64,000 bases of DNA from Gelidibacter mesophilus DSM 14095 (GCF_000423005.1 NZ_AUHD01000010.1:1-64000), one strand, 5' to 3'. Shown: positions 1 to 8,706, counted from the first letter of the stretch. The notes: generated by a model not told the origin, from the letters alone. A program made the numbers and translations.

Positions 1-74
1 GTCGGATTATTTTTCTTGTTTTGTCCTTTGCAAGACATTGTAATCAAAGCTAAAATTATGAGGTATTTCTGCAT
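1..74 (-). CDS. Lipoprotein, N-terminal fragment cut by the window edge
   Basis: Reading leftwards from an ATG at 74, the frame stays open to the window edge and encodes 24 residues that begin MQKYLIILALITMSCKGQ. This is a typical lipoprotein signal peptide: a charged start, a hydrophobic core and a lipobox ending in Cys15. The mature protein should be anchored in a membrane by its lipidated cysteine. Nothing can be said about its function because the rest lies outside the window. It lies 91 bases downstream of the recombinase gene on the same strand, so the two could be co-transcribed or could be parts of one mobile unit. Confidence 0.6.
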   Translation of the reverse strand, partial: MQKYLIILALITMSCKGQNKKNNP

Positions 75-165
75 TTTTTTCAAATTGTGGGCAACTCGTT
101 ATATGTGGATAAATATACCAATTATTCCGGTTAATTTTCTGGATAAGTGGAGTTTTAGTTCCTGT

Positions 166-1314
166 TTATAAATGTTGCCCTAGCTGCTCTAATGCATAAT
201 CCAAAGGACTTTTGATGTTCAATAAATCTTTCTTGGCAATATGGGTATAAATCATCGTGGTCTCTGGTTTACTGTGCCCTAATAGCTCTTGGATATGCCT
301 GATTCCAACACCTTGCTCTATTAAGTGGGTAGCATAACTATGACGCAAAGTGTGCGGGGTTATTGATATGCTAATCCCACTTAGCGCAGCACTTGTTTTT
401 AAAAACTTTCTAATGCTACTTGCCGAATATTGCTCGCCCGGCAAGCCTTCAGTAAAATATACTTGGGGCTTATAAAACTTCAAATACTGGTGCAATAAGG
501 GCAACATGCTTTCGGCTAAAGTGATATATCTGTCTTTGCGTCCTTTTCCGTTTTTTACAAAAACTTGTCGCCTATCAATACTTATATCGGATATTTTTAA
601 ATTAATGAGTTCGCTAATGCGTAATCCTGATGAGTATAATAGGGCGATAATTGCTCTATGTTTTAAGTTTTTGGTGTGGGATAGTAATGCCACAATCTCT
701 CTTTGGCTTAATATATTGGGCAGATGCTTGGAACGCTGTGGTCGTTCTAATTCAAGATTTTCAATCTGTGTTGAAGGTTCAAAAAGTATAAATAGCTTTA
801 AAGCACTGATGAATTGCCGCTGCGTACTGATACTGTAATTCCGCGCAATGAACACCGATTCAATAAAAAGCTCAACATCCCTGTTTTTGAGTTCGCTTGG
901 TACTTTGTCTGTGCAAAATTCGATAAAGTCTGCAACATAAAAAACATAGGTGTTTATTGTGCTTTGACTATACCGTTTGCCTTTTAAATACTTATAAAAA
1001 TTATTGAGAAGGTGCTTTTGAACATCGGTTAAATTTCTTTCGCGTTTAAAAGGTTGGTTAGGGACGTTTTTGATATTTCCTTTTTTATAATCCATGTCAT
1101 CAATGAACGCTTGATTTTTAAAAAGATTAAGTATGAGCAGGTAGTGCTCTTGTGAATCTTCTACATGCCATTGCTTTTTTGAACTGCTCCACTTTGCAGT
1201 AGGGATCTTTCTTATCGTAGCTATCAGTTGGGAATGGTAATCAAATGTCACGGCAATATAACGTTGCTTATCATAATGCACTTTAGCTAGCTTTATATGT
1301 GGTAATCGATTCAT
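166..1314 (-). CDS. Tyrosine recombinase / site-specific integrase
   Basis: A 382-residue integrase of the tyrosine recombinase family, which cuts and rejoins DNA at short core sites through a covalent phosphotyrosine. The N-terminal 85 residues form an extension seen in many Bacteroidetes integrases. Residues about 95-185 look like a SAM-like core-binding domain, and 200-375 form the catalytic domain. The catalytic set is visible: Arg232 in LRISEL, His321 and Arg324 in HTLRHSYATH, His347 in LLGHS and Tyr356 in TTMIYTH. The C-terminus (IKSPLD) resembles the end of integron integrases, but I do not see the extra helix that defines true IntI proteins. Function as an active recombinase is inferred; the attachment site is unknown. 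Confidence 0.88.
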   Translation of the reverse strand: MNRLPHIKLAKVHYDKQRYIAVTFDYHSQLIATIRKIPTAKWSSSKKQWHVEDSQEHYLLILNLFKNQAFIDDMDYKKGNIKNVPNQPFKRERNLTDVQKHLLNNFYKYLKGKRYSQSTINTYVFYVADFIEFCTDKVPSELKNRDVELFIESVFIARNYSISTQRQFISALKLFILFEPSTQIENLELERPQRSKHLPNILSQREIVALLSHTKNLKHRAIIALLYSSGLRISELINLKISDISIDRRQVFVKNGKGRKDRYITLAESMLPLLHQYLKFYKPQVYFTEGLPGEQYSASSIRKFLKTSAALSGISISITPHTLRHSYATHLIEQGVGIRHIQELLGHSKPETTMIYTHIAKKDLLNIKSPLDYALEQLGQHL

Positions 1315-1572
1315 AATAACATCAATTTGAGAGTAATCTGATTGCTATTCAAAACCTATAAAGTCGATTTGTCCTCGTTATTTCCTTGTTTTGATGTGTT
1401 TGACATTTCTCATAGTACATCATAAATACATAGATTGACATGTTTTATATGCTTAAATTTCAGTTGTTTATCGAAGATAGCTTATAAAATCATAATATTA
1501 AACGGAATGAGTTTAAAAAACTTGTAGAGTTGCGAGCATTTGAAAGGTATTGATTGGTAATTGATCTTTTTA

Positions 1573-2322
1573 TTACTTCCAATCCCGTAATCTGTCGAGA
1601 TACAGATAGGATTCAACAAATTTTCGATGTGCAGGACTTGTCATTTTTTCGAACAATTGTAATGCTGAAATATAGCTGGCCAAATTGCCATTGGAAGAAC
1701 TGAACTTGCCATCTTCAACAAAACTCACTAAACTATCATTCTGCACTTTTAAATTTGGGTAATCCTTCTGCAATTGCTCACCACCGCCAATCCACGTTAC
1801 AATTTTGTGTCCGTCTGCAATTCCGGAGGCACCAATAAGCTGTGCGCCGGCACAATTACTTACGGTATAAGTGGTTTCTTCGTTTTTCTCTTTTATGAAA
1901 TCCACAATATTTTGATTATGGATCTGGGCGTACATATCATAAGCACTCGGAACGAAAAGCGCTACTAATTTTGGGCAGTTTTCAAAAGTATAATCGGGAA
2001 CAAAACGCATGCCTTCCTCAGTCGAAATGGGGTTTGAAGTTTCGGCAATGGTAATCACGTTAAAAAGTTGTTTCCCATCTTCGCTTGGTTTTGCAAAAAC
2101 ATCGGAGGTTGCGATAACTTCACTTTGAAGCACCCCATTGTACATCAACAGTCCTATGGTTGGCAGCGCAGCATTAAAAGGCTTTAAATGCTTGCTGAGT
2201 GTGTCCGTGGCAGATTGATTTTTAGACGTAAGGGATGGATTGGTTTCCTGTTTCTTCTTATCGGTGTTGCAGTTAAAGAAAATCAATAGCAACGTAATTG
2301 ACAGTAATTTTAATGAATTCAT
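1573..2322 (-). CDS. DJ-1/PfpI family lipoprotein
   Basis: A 249-residue protein with a lipoprotein signal (LLLIFFNC, lipidated Cys18) followed by a DJ-1/PfpI glutamine-amidotransferase-like domain from about residue 52. The nucleophile elbow is visible as SNCAGAQLIGASGIADGHK with Cys157, and the downstream IVTW matches the GATase-1-like regulators and amidases in this family. Family members include deglycase-like or hydrolase-like proteins and the amidotransferase part of AraC regulators; no HTH is present here. The lipid anchor places it in the envelope. Substrate is unknown. It is divergent from the membrane protein gene at 2653, with a 330-base shared upstream region. Confidence 0.75.
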   Translation of the reverse strand: MNSLKLLSITLLLIFFNCNTDKKKQETNPSLTSKNQSATDTLSKHLKPFNAALPTIGLLMYNGVLQSEVIATSDVFAKPSEDGKQLFNVITIAETSNPISTEEGMRFVPDYTFENCPKLVALFVPSAYDMYAQIHNQNIVDFIKEKNEETTYTVSNCAGAQLIGASGIADGHKIVTWIGGGEQLQKDYPNLKVQNDSLVSFVEDGKFSSSNGNLASYISALQLFEKMTSPAHRKFVESYLYLDRLRDWK

Positions 2323-2652
2323 AATGTTTAGTTTATGATATTAGCAGTTTTGTATCAGAAGATGTTAAGTAATATTGACGAAAGTACCACTCAATATAGT
2401 ATCGGGAAATAGCATGAAATTATACAGAAATAATCAACCTAGAAATTTTAGATATTATAATTCCTATTTTTAAATTGATTCCTGTTTTAATTTTGAAATT
2501 GACCCTTTACAAGTTAAGAAATTAATACACCTTATTTGTTTGTGGTGTTCATCTTTTTTGCTCAGAATTTGAAAGTTTTTATTCCATCACAATTCAGAAA
2601 TGGATGTAACAATTTCAATAAAATCAATACGAATACTCACTAACTGTTTATA
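2323..2652. other. Divergent intergenic region, 330 bases
   Basis: AT-rich spacer between two divergent genes, so it should hold promoters in both directions. On the minus strand a TACTTTCG element at 2384-2391 resembles the TAnnTTTG -7 box, but it lacks a clear -33 TTTG. No convincing plus-strand box, hairpin or small gene is visible. Confidence 0.3.
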
Positions 2653-4068
2653 ATGAAATTAAAGAGACGCTTTAGTGATTCGTCGTTAAATTTTAGAAAT
2701 TTATCTAAAAACGATCTGCTTCTCGCTATCGTAATTGGTTTGGGAGCAGCCTTTACTATTTATTCGTTTTTTTATGTGGTAAAGGAAAGTTTTAGGGTGA
2801 TCTCTTTCGGATTCATGAATATTCCGAACATCGTCCTCGAATCCATTAGGGATTTCTACAATCTTTTTTTTGCGGGTTTATCTATGATATTCGGAAATTC
2901 AATTGCCATCAGCTTTTTATTAAGCAAACCTCAAAACGTGTTTTCGAGAAGTAATACCAAAAGAAACAGGATTCTTAACGATCAGATATTCCTGAATTTG
3001 AATTTCGCATATTGGTTTGGTAAAATGGGGCTTTTATTTGGCGCAGGTTCCATGAGTCTTTTTGATTTTCCATATCGCCCTTACTTTTATTTTCCATTGC
3101 TGCTATTACATGTGGTCATGTATCTGGAAACATGGAAAACCTGGATTCAAGTTTTAGGATTAAAAGGCTATAAATGGATGTTGATCCATTTTTTAATACT
3201 GTTAAGTTTGAGTTTTGCCATGTCCAAAGTGGACGTTGTAAATTACAAAGCTATTGATGCGGTCAGTCTTGAAATGAATCCAAAGGTTGATCTACCGCAA
3301 TCTTATTTCTCAGAAACTATAGGAAATTTTGATAGGCTTATAAACTTTAGGCTACTATTAGATAAACACGATAATCTTATCATCATTGATGCACATATGA
3401 ATCGTGTTAAGATCAATGAACTTCAAAACGTGTTGAATAGTGAAAAAACTTCAAGACGAGAAGAACTTGTCCCCTTTTTAAAAGTGGGTCTTTCTATTGA
3501 TAAAGCACTTGAAATGAGGCATGTTGTTGGTTTTTTGAATGTGCTAAATGAAGCTGATTTTTGCATGGTCGTCTATTTCGTGAAAAATGAGGACGTGGCC
3601 TCAGAACGATTTGTGTCTAAAGGGCTTCCTGTAAGACATTGTATTCCTTATTTTTATAAAGATGAATTGACCACTCCAATTACAACTCCCAAACCTTATT
3701 CGGTATTAGATAATCCTTTGGAATATTTTAATGACTATTATGCTAGTAAAAATAAATTGATAATCGATATCGACAATCAGATAAAGGTAGATGGAATCAT
3801 TGTTCCAAAGGATTTATTAGTCGAAAAGCTCAAGATCAGCATCAATGAAAACACGCTTTTTGAATATAATTATACCATGCAAACCAGCTTTCAGAATTAT
3901 TTAACTGTGCTTTCTGCACATTTTATGGCGGCAAAAAGTATTAGAAAAGACCATCAGACGCTTGAATCTGGATTAGATTTTTATAACAAAAATTATGAGG
4001 CCTATAAAGCGGAGCAGGAACAACTTAAAACTGAGTTTCCTATTGCGAAAATGGAACGCATCCGCTAA
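2653..4068 (+). CDS. Uncharacterised polytopic membrane protein with soluble C-terminal half
   Basis: I do not recognise this 471-residue protein. Four or five hydrophobic segments lie in the first 190 residues (about 24-46, 70-92, 115-136, 145-160 and 174-190). They are followed by a soluble region to the end. The soluble half contains a stretch beginning LINFRLLLDKHDNLIIIDAH that is weakly reminiscent of ExbD-type periplasmic domains, and a basic/acidic helical tail. It overlaps the convergent paiB-like gene by four bases at the stop codons, so the two transcripts are complementary at their 3' ends. An envelope role is all that can be inferred. Confidence 0.6.
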   Translation: MKLKRRFSDSSLNFRNLSKNDLLLAIVIGLGAAFTIYSFFYVVKESFRVISFGFMNIPNIVLESIRDFYNLFFAGLSMIFGNSIAISFLLSKPQNVFSRSNTKRNRILNDQIFLNLNFAYWFGKMGLLFGAGSMSLFDFPYRPYFYFPLLLLHVVMYLETWKTWIQVLGLKGYKWMLIHFLILLSLSFAMSKVDVVNYKAIDAVSLEMNPKVDLPQSYFSETIGNFDRLINFRLLLDKHDNLIIIDAHMNRVKINELQNVLNSEKTSRREELVPFLKVGLSIDKALEMRHVVGFLNVLNEADFCMVVYFVKNEDVASERFVSKGLPVRHCIPYFYKDELTTPITTPKPYSVLDNPLEYFNDYYASKNKLIIDIDNQIKVDGIIVPKDLLVEKLKISINENTLFEYNYTMQTSFQNYLTVLSAHFMAAKSIRKDHQTLESGLDFYNKNYEAYKAEQEQLKTEFPIAKMERIR

Positions 4069-4655
4069 AAAACGGTATCTAAAAACAAGCGAATGCTCTC
4101 TTGATTGGCACGGATCAATTCACTTCGAGCACTTTCAATATCGCTAGGTTTTTTATCTTGTGAGAGTTTGAATTTGCCTTCCCAATTGGTGATTTCTATT
4201 TCAAACCCCCTGACATAACTTATAAATTGCGCCATCCTAGGATTGTCGCGTTCTAATTGATAGCGATGTGAAGGTGCTTCCAAAAAAGAAGTCATATCCA
4301 TCATAGATTGGATGATGATTTCTGGATCAGTGATTTCCGTGACCTTGCCTTTGATATGGACCATAATATAGTTCCACGTTGGCAATTGTGTGGTGCTGTA
4401 AATACTTGGTGAAATATAACACTGTGGGCCTGAAAATACGACCGTAACGTCGTTGTCGTTTTTTAATAATTCCGCTTGCGGATTAAATTTGTCTAAATGT
4501 CCAATCAGTTTTCCTTCAGAATAAATCAACGGCAAATGTGAGATTATGGGCGTATTGTCCTGTACAGAAACAAGCATTGCTAAAGGATAGGTATTCATGA
4601 CTTCAATCATATGGTCACGATTGTCGTCTTGATGTTGTTGTGGTGGATAGTTCAA
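4065..4655 (-). CDS. PaiB-like FMN-binding protein
   Basis: A 196-residue protein of the PaiB / FMN-binding split-barrel family. Recognisable elements are the N-terminal YPPQQHQDDN motif, the strand pair around MLVSVQDNTPIISHLPL, GHLDKFNPQ, and the conserved FSGPQCYISPSIY...PTWNY segment that forms the flavin pocket in relatives. PaiB of Bacillus was described as a negative regulator of sporulation and protease genes; in most bacteria the role is unknown and may be enzymatic. A perfect CRP/FNR-like palindrome lies 57 bases upstream of the start, suggesting redox control. The 3' end overlaps the convergent gene by four bases. Confidence 0.85.
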   Translation of the reverse strand: MNYPPQQHQDDNRDHMIEVMNTYPLAMLVSVQDNTPIISHLPLIYSEGKLIGHLDKFNPQAELLKNDNDVTVVFSGPQCYISPSIYSTTQLPTWNYIMVHIKGKVTEITDPEIIIQSMMDMTSFLEAPSHRYQLERDNPRMAQFISYVRGFEIEITNWEGKFKLSQDKKPSDIESARSELIRANQESIRLFLDTVF

Positions 4656-4711
4656 AATAAATGCGCGTTATAATAGTCCCTATGCTTCGGGGTCTTAATT
4701 TAAGATAACAA

Positions 4712-4725
4712 TTGATAATTATCAA
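4712..4725. promoter_or_regulatory. CRP/FNR-type palindrome (TTGAT-N4-ATCAA)
   Basis: TTGATAATTATCAA is a perfect 14-base palindrome and an exact match to the classic FNR half-site arrangement TTGAT-N4-ATCAA. It lies 57 bases upstream of the PaiB-like gene start on the minus strand. A similar but weaker site precedes nrfH. That a CRP/FNR-family protein binds here is inference. Confidence 0.45.
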
Positions 4726-5231
4726 CTTTTAGATTAAAAATTGCTGAAGTTATGGGTTTTTACATTAATCTGTTTTTTCAATCTAGCGAGTTTGCTCTGT
4801 AGAGCTGCGTTTGCAGTATAAGGAGTAGAATGTCATTGATTCTCATGTATGCTATGAATTTAAATCACAAATAATTAATATTGAACAATTATGAGAAGAA
4901 TTCTTTCATGCAGCAATCTTATGATTTTTCTATTCATTCCAATTGAATAAAAATTATAATGATAAAATTCCTGAAAAGGTATGTTTTTAAATTTTTAGAA
5001 TACTTTACAATTTAAAAAGATAATCGCATGATCATTTCATAAGATTAAAGAATTCCGATAGCAGAACTGTGGGCAGCGGGTGTATTTGAAAAAAAGTTGT
5101 TGCGAATTAATAGAACACAATAAAATTATTTGCTTAAGTTAAAAACTCAACAGGAATTTCATCATGAAGATATAATTATCAAATTATGAGTTCAATGGAA
5201 CCTATTTTTACAAGTCTATGCAGTGTGATAT
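4726..5231. other. Intergenic region without a recognisable gene
   Basis: About 500 bases of AT-rich sequence between the PaiB-like promoter region and the terminator of the next minus-strand gene. I find no open frame with coding character, no RNA fold and no repeat shared with the rest of the window. Confidence 0.4.
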
Positions 5232-5274
5232 AACAAAAAACTGCCCATAAAGCAATTTAACTTCATGGGCAGTT
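5232..5274 (-). terminator. Rho-independent terminator for the acidic lipoprotein gene
   Basis: The arms AACTGCCCAT (5239-5248) and ATGGGCAGTT (5265-5274) pair perfectly over ten bases. Read on the minus strand, the stem is followed by TTTTTTGTTA, giving the expected U-tract. It lies 26 bases past the stop codon of the gene at 5301. Confidence 0.8.
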
Positions 5275-5300
5275 ATTAACCATTAGAATTACGTAGCAGC

Positions 5301-6005
5301 TTAATCTAAGTCATCCATCAACTCAATTTGTGCTTTTATGGCTTTCTTAAGCGCTTCCGCTAACTCCTGATTCCCGTCAAGATCTTGTGGACTGATTGTG
5401 ATAATACCATCTTTATCGTTATCAGTAGCCATAGAGATATCTACCATCGCCAATACTGCATCAAGATCAAAGTTAATGACAACTTCTTTTGTGTCATTAT
5501 TTATAACCAACTTTTGGTCAGTGTCCTCGTAATCAATTTCAATTTCTTCTTCAAAATCATGCCAAAACACAAAAGGTTTTCCACTTATCTCTCCGGTCAG
5601 TTTCATGCTTTTACCAAACAATTCAGAGTTGGAATTTTCGCTTTTGTCAAATTCAAATTCGATTTCTTCGTAAATGCCATTCGGAATTTGAATATCAATC
5701 AATTGAAAACTGTTTTCTGATAATAAATCAATTTCAAAAGGGCCTTCCAGTTCGATATCATCATCGCTACCATAAATACCTTCTTGGAGCTCAAGTTCAA
5801 TCTCTTTAAAATTCACGAGAAATTTTGAAAGGCTCACATTTTCACTCCCTCTATTTTTTGTCTCGGTATAACTCGCTTTTGCACCAATTTTTAAGATGCC
5901 TTGATCTGGAGTAAGGTTGGTGTCATCATCAGATGAACAGGCAACAAATACTGTTGCCATTGAAAGTGCAACGGCACCAGATGTCATTTTTTTGATTAAA
6001 TTCAT
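5301..6005 (-). CDS. Acidic exported lipoprotein, DUF4382-like
   Basis: A 234-residue lipoprotein: the signal peptide ends in VFVACSSDDD with a lipidatable cysteine at residue 23 followed by acidic residues. The mature part is very rich in Asp and Glu and predicted to be mostly beta strand. It resembles DUF4382-type proteins (a strand pattern around SLSKFLVNFKEIELEL and IQIPNGIYEEIEFEF), but the match is by eye. Near the end, ATDNDKDGIITISPQDLDG looks like an EF-hand or calcium-binding loop with regularly spaced Asp. Function is unknown. It has its own terminator and appears monocistronic. Confidence 0.6.
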   Translation of the reverse strand: MNLIKKMTSGAVALSMATVFVACSSDDDTNLTPDQGILKIGAKASYTETKNRGSENVSLSKFLVNFKEIELELQEGIYGSDDDIELEGPFEIDLLSENSFQLIDIQIPNGIYEEIEFEFDKSENSNSELFGKSMKLTGEISGKPFVFWHDFEEEIEIDYEDTDQKLVINNDTKEVVINFDLDAVLAMVDISMATDNDKDGIITISPQDLDGNQELAEALKKAIKAQIELMDDLD

Positions 6006-6201
6006 TGTTTTTCGTTTATAGGTTATAAGGGTTTAACGTCCTAAAAACTCTTTATTATTTCTAATATGTTAAAGATTTCTCAAAGTAGTTGATGAGTGTC
6101 AGGAAGGTTAACAAAGGAAGTCATACCATTTTGGCTTCCTGGCTTTAACATTGGATTGTAAAAAACACGTTTTATAAGACCAAAAACATTCGTTAATTTA
6201 T

Positions 6202-6234
6202 TGTAATACATTGGATATTAACATGTACTTTTGC
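6202..6234 (+). promoter_or_regulatory. Bacteroidetes-type promoter for the J-domain gene
   Basis: TACTTTTG at 6227-6234 is an exact TAnnTTTG -7 box, followed by CGCCC, a common start region in this group. An upstream TTG at 6202-6204 stands 22 bases before it as the possible -33 element. The start codon follows about 15 bases downstream of the expected transcription start. Confidence 0.55.
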
Positions 6235-6254
6235 GCCCTCAAATAAAATTTGGT

Positions 6255-6707
6255 ATGAAGCGCATAAATGAATACAAGAAACTCTTTGGAGTGGAAAACG
6301 AAGTCGAATTAAAGACTTTAAAAAAATCTTACCGTGATTTAGTGAAGGAATGGCATCCTGATAAATTCCAAAATGGAGACGCTTTACAAGAAGAAGCTGA
6401 AATACAAAGCCGAAGAATCATTGATGGGTATCATTTTTTGGTGAGCATTGCACCCGAAACTATTGCGTCCAATTTGGCTGAATATACCGAAACAATAACC
6501 AATTCAGGAATCGCTGATTACCAACACAAAGGGTTATTGATGGAAATCACCTTTATGGACGGGTCAACTTATGAATATTTTGGCGTGACCAAACAAATCT
6601 ATATTAAAATGATCAATAGCGATAAAGTGAACCGTTTTGCAAAACGGAACATCTATCCAAACTATACTTATAGAAAATCGAAAAGAATTTTAGAATCCGC
6701 TCAGTAG
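6255..6707 (+). CDS. J-domain protein with C-terminal KTSC domain
   Basis: A 150-residue protein. Residues 1-60 are a DnaJ J-domain with the essential HPD tripeptide at 34-36 (KEWHPDKFQ), which stimulates the ATPase of Hsp70 (DnaK). Residues about 95-145 match the KTSC domain (GLLMEITFMDGSTYEYFGV...). There is no Gly/Phe region and no zinc-finger domain, so this is not general DnaJ but a J-protein with a specialised tail. KTSC domains also occur in lysyl-tRNA synthetase fusions and are thought to bind nucleic acid. I chose ATG 6255 rather than the in-frame TTG at 6231, because the TTG overlaps the promoter -7 box. Confidence 0.8.
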   Translation: MKRINEYKKLFGVENEVELKTLKKSYRDLVKEWHPDKFQNGDALQEEAEIQSRRIIDGYHFLVSIAPETIASNLAEYTETITNSGIADYQHKGLLMEITFMDGSTYEYFGVTKQIYIKMINSDKVNRFAKRNIYPNYTYRKSKRILESAQ

Positions 6708-6758
6708 AAAGTGGGAGATGGATTGCAAATAATTAGCGCTACACAACAACTCATTAGC

Positions 6759-6800
6759 AAAGGGAACACGTTATTTTATACGTATTCCCTTTGTTTTTTT
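6759..6800 (+). terminator. Rho-independent terminator after the J-domain gene
   Basis: AAAGGGAACACGT (6759-6771) pairs with ACGTATTCCCTTT (6780-6792), with a single C-A mismatch, followed by GTTTTTTT. The lower stem is almost the same as that of the terminator at 8707-8747. Confidence 0.85.
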
Positions 6801-6940
6801 GGTAATTTAAGAAAACAATCTTCATGCGAAGGATAGGAAATGCTGCTGATGTTCGTTAAGCTCTGATTTTAAAGGTGTTTGGGGTGTGAAAAGTTTTTAT
6901 TTAGGCTGTAAATGCTTATTTTGCATAAAACCTCTTAATT

Positions 6941-8479
6941 ATGAAAATAAGACTTCCGCTTTTGTATTTTGCAGTTTCACTCTTTATAACTTCATGTTCT
7001 GTACAACAAAAAAGCACATCGATCCATGATGATGGTCAAATCGATATCGTTTTTGTACAGGTCAATGATGTGTATGAAATAGCCCCGCTGGCAAATGGAA
7101 AAGAAGGCGGCGTTGCACGCGTGGCGAGCTTGAAGAAAGCGGAAAAGGAAAAAAATAAAAATACCTTTCTGGTTATGGGGGGAGATTTTGTGAGTCCATC
7201 CATATATAATGGTTTGAAATATGAAGAAGAGCGTATTCGAGGCAAACAAATGATTGAGGCCTTAAATGCTGCCGAGATGGATTTCGTCGTTTTTGGAAAT
7301 CACGAATTTGATATTAAAGAAAGCGAACTTCAGTCCCGAATTGACGAATCAGAGTTTACTTGGGTTTCTTCAAATACATTCCATAAAAACGGCGATACCA
7401 TTCAGCCTTTCGCAAAATCTTCTACAGTACCTTTCCCCGAAACTTACATTTTAAAGGTTTCAGATGCCGATGGCACCCAAGCGAAAATTGGAATTTTAGG
7501 GTTGACGCTTCCGTTTAACAAAACCTCGTATGTGCACTATACTGATCCTATTGTTACGGCAAAAAGGTTATACGCTCAAATAAAGGACTCTGTGGATGTC
7601 GTTATTGCTTTAACCCATTTAGATCTTAAGGATGATATCAAACTTGCACAAGAGATTCCAACTTTGGGGCTGATCATGGGAGGGCATGAGCATGATATGC
7701 AGTTTGAAAAAGTGGGTGACGTGTATATTACGAAGGCTCACGCCAATGCCAAAACTGCTTATGTAAACTCTTTAAGTTTAAATAAAACCAACGGTAAATT
7801 AAAAGTAGTTCCAAAATTAAGATACCTTAATGAAGACATAGCGCTTGAACCACAAACGAATGCAGTTATTGAAAAGTGGATAAAAATTGCCAATGATAAC
7901 TATAGTTCTTTAGGATTTGATGCTATGGAAATCGTCCTAGAAACCAGTGAACCGCTGGACGGGAGAGAGCTTATAATTAGATCGCAACCTAGCAATTTAA
8001 CGGAGCTCGTGCTGCGCGGTGTACAAAGTGCCGTTCCTCTTGCGGATGTTGTTCTCGTGAATGCTGGGGCAATTCGTGTGGATGATATCTATCATGCTCC
8101 AGTGTTTCAATATGACATCTTGCGAGCTATGCCTTTTGGCGGAGAAATAAGAGAGGTTGAGATGAAGGGCAGTTTGCTTCAGAAGATTTTGGAGGTTGGC
8201 GAAAGTAATATAGGCACTGGAGGTTATTTATTAAGAAATGCCAATCTCAAGAAGGTCAAGGATCACTGGTTTATTGGCGAAAATTTAATAGATAGTGACA
8301 CGGTGTACCGCGTAGCGATGTTGGGCTTTTTGCTTACAGGGATGGAGACTAATCTAAATTTTTTAAATGAAGATAATCCAGAGATCCTCAAAGTGTATCC
8401 TATTGAAACTTCAAATGGCCATCCTCAATCTGATATTCGATTGGCCCTTGTACATTACTTAAAAAGCTTAGCCAATTAA
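6941..8479 (+). CDS. 5'-nucleotidase / 2',3'-cyclic phosphodiesterase family lipoprotein
   Basis: A 512-residue lipoprotein (signal ending FITSC, Cys19) of the UshA/CpdB family of two-metal phosphoesterases, which dephosphorylate extracytoplasmic nucleotides. The metal-binding motifs are present in order: VNDVYE (Asp43), MGGDF (Asp82), FGNHEFD (residues 119-124), a TH pair in IALTHL, and MGGHEHD. The C-terminal substrate domain follows from about residue 320 and contains the family motif VNAGAIR. Length and domain order fit full-length members. It sits alone between two similar terminators. Phosphate or nucleoside scavenging in the periplasm or on the cell surface is the likely role; exact substrate is open. 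Confidence 0.88.
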   Translation: MKIRLPLLYFAVSLFITSCSVQQKSTSIHDDGQIDIVFVQVNDVYEIAPLANGKEGGVARVASLKKAEKEKNKNTFLVMGGDFVSPSIYNGLKYEEERIRGKQMIEALNAAEMDFVVFGNHEFDIKESELQSRIDESEFTWVSSNTFHKNGDTIQPFAKSSTVPFPETYILKVSDADGTQAKIGILGLTLPFNKTSYVHYTDPIVTAKRLYAQIKDSVDVVIALTHLDLKDDIKLAQEIPTLGLIMGGHEHDMQFEKVGDVYITKAHANAKTAYVNSLSLNKTNGKLKVVPKLRYLNEDIALEPQTNAVIEKWIKIANDNYSSLGFDAMEIVLETSEPLDGRELIIRSQPSNLTELVLRGVQSAVPLADVVLVNAGAIRVDDIYHAPVFQYDILRAMPFGGEIREVEMKGSLLQKILEVGESNIGTGGYLLRNANLKKVKDHWFIGENLIDSDTVYRVAMLGFLLTGMETNLNFLNEDNPEILKVYPIETSNGHPQSDIRLALVHYLKSLAN

Positions 8480-8574
8480 ACATAGAGAAAAAGCATTATT
8501 GCATCATACTTCTTTCTGATCTCAATTTTGAGGTAGTTAGGTTGGAAATAATTATGTTAAATTTTAATTCAACA

Positions 8575-8605
8575 TTTGAAGCAATCTAAAAATTTTGTAT
8601 ATTTA
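8575..8605 (+). promoter_or_regulatory. Promoter of the TPP riboswitch transcript
   Basis: TTTG at 8575-8578 and TATATTTA at 8598-8605 are separated by 19 bases, the spacing of Bacteroidetes -33/-7 promoters; the -7 box matches TAnnTTTG except its last base. Transcription would start about 8611, exactly at the left edge of the riboswitch P1 stem. Confidence 0.55.
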
Positions 8606-8610
8606 TAAAA

Positions 8611-8704
8611 CAATCATATCGGGGTGCTTAATTCATTTAAAAATAGCTGAGAATATACCCGTTGAACTTCAAAAGGGATAACCTCTATAGAAGGAATATG
8701 ATTT
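8611..8704 (+). ncRNA. TPP (THI-box) riboswitch
   Basis: The conserved thiamine pyrophosphate aptamer elements occur in order. They are GGGGTGC at 8621-8627, GCTGAGA at 8646-8652, ACCCGTTGAAC from about 8657, GGATAACC in the P5 loop, and GAAGGAA at the end. Helix P1 is formed by AATCATAT (8612-8619) and ATATGATT, and P4 by CTTC and GAAG. The aptamer senses TPP and normally controls thiamine synthesis or uptake genes. Here it is followed immediately by a strong terminator and then by more than 300 bases without a thiamine gene. No thiC, thiS or transporter gene is present, so its target is unclear. Confidence 0.88.
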
Positions 8705-8706
8705 GC

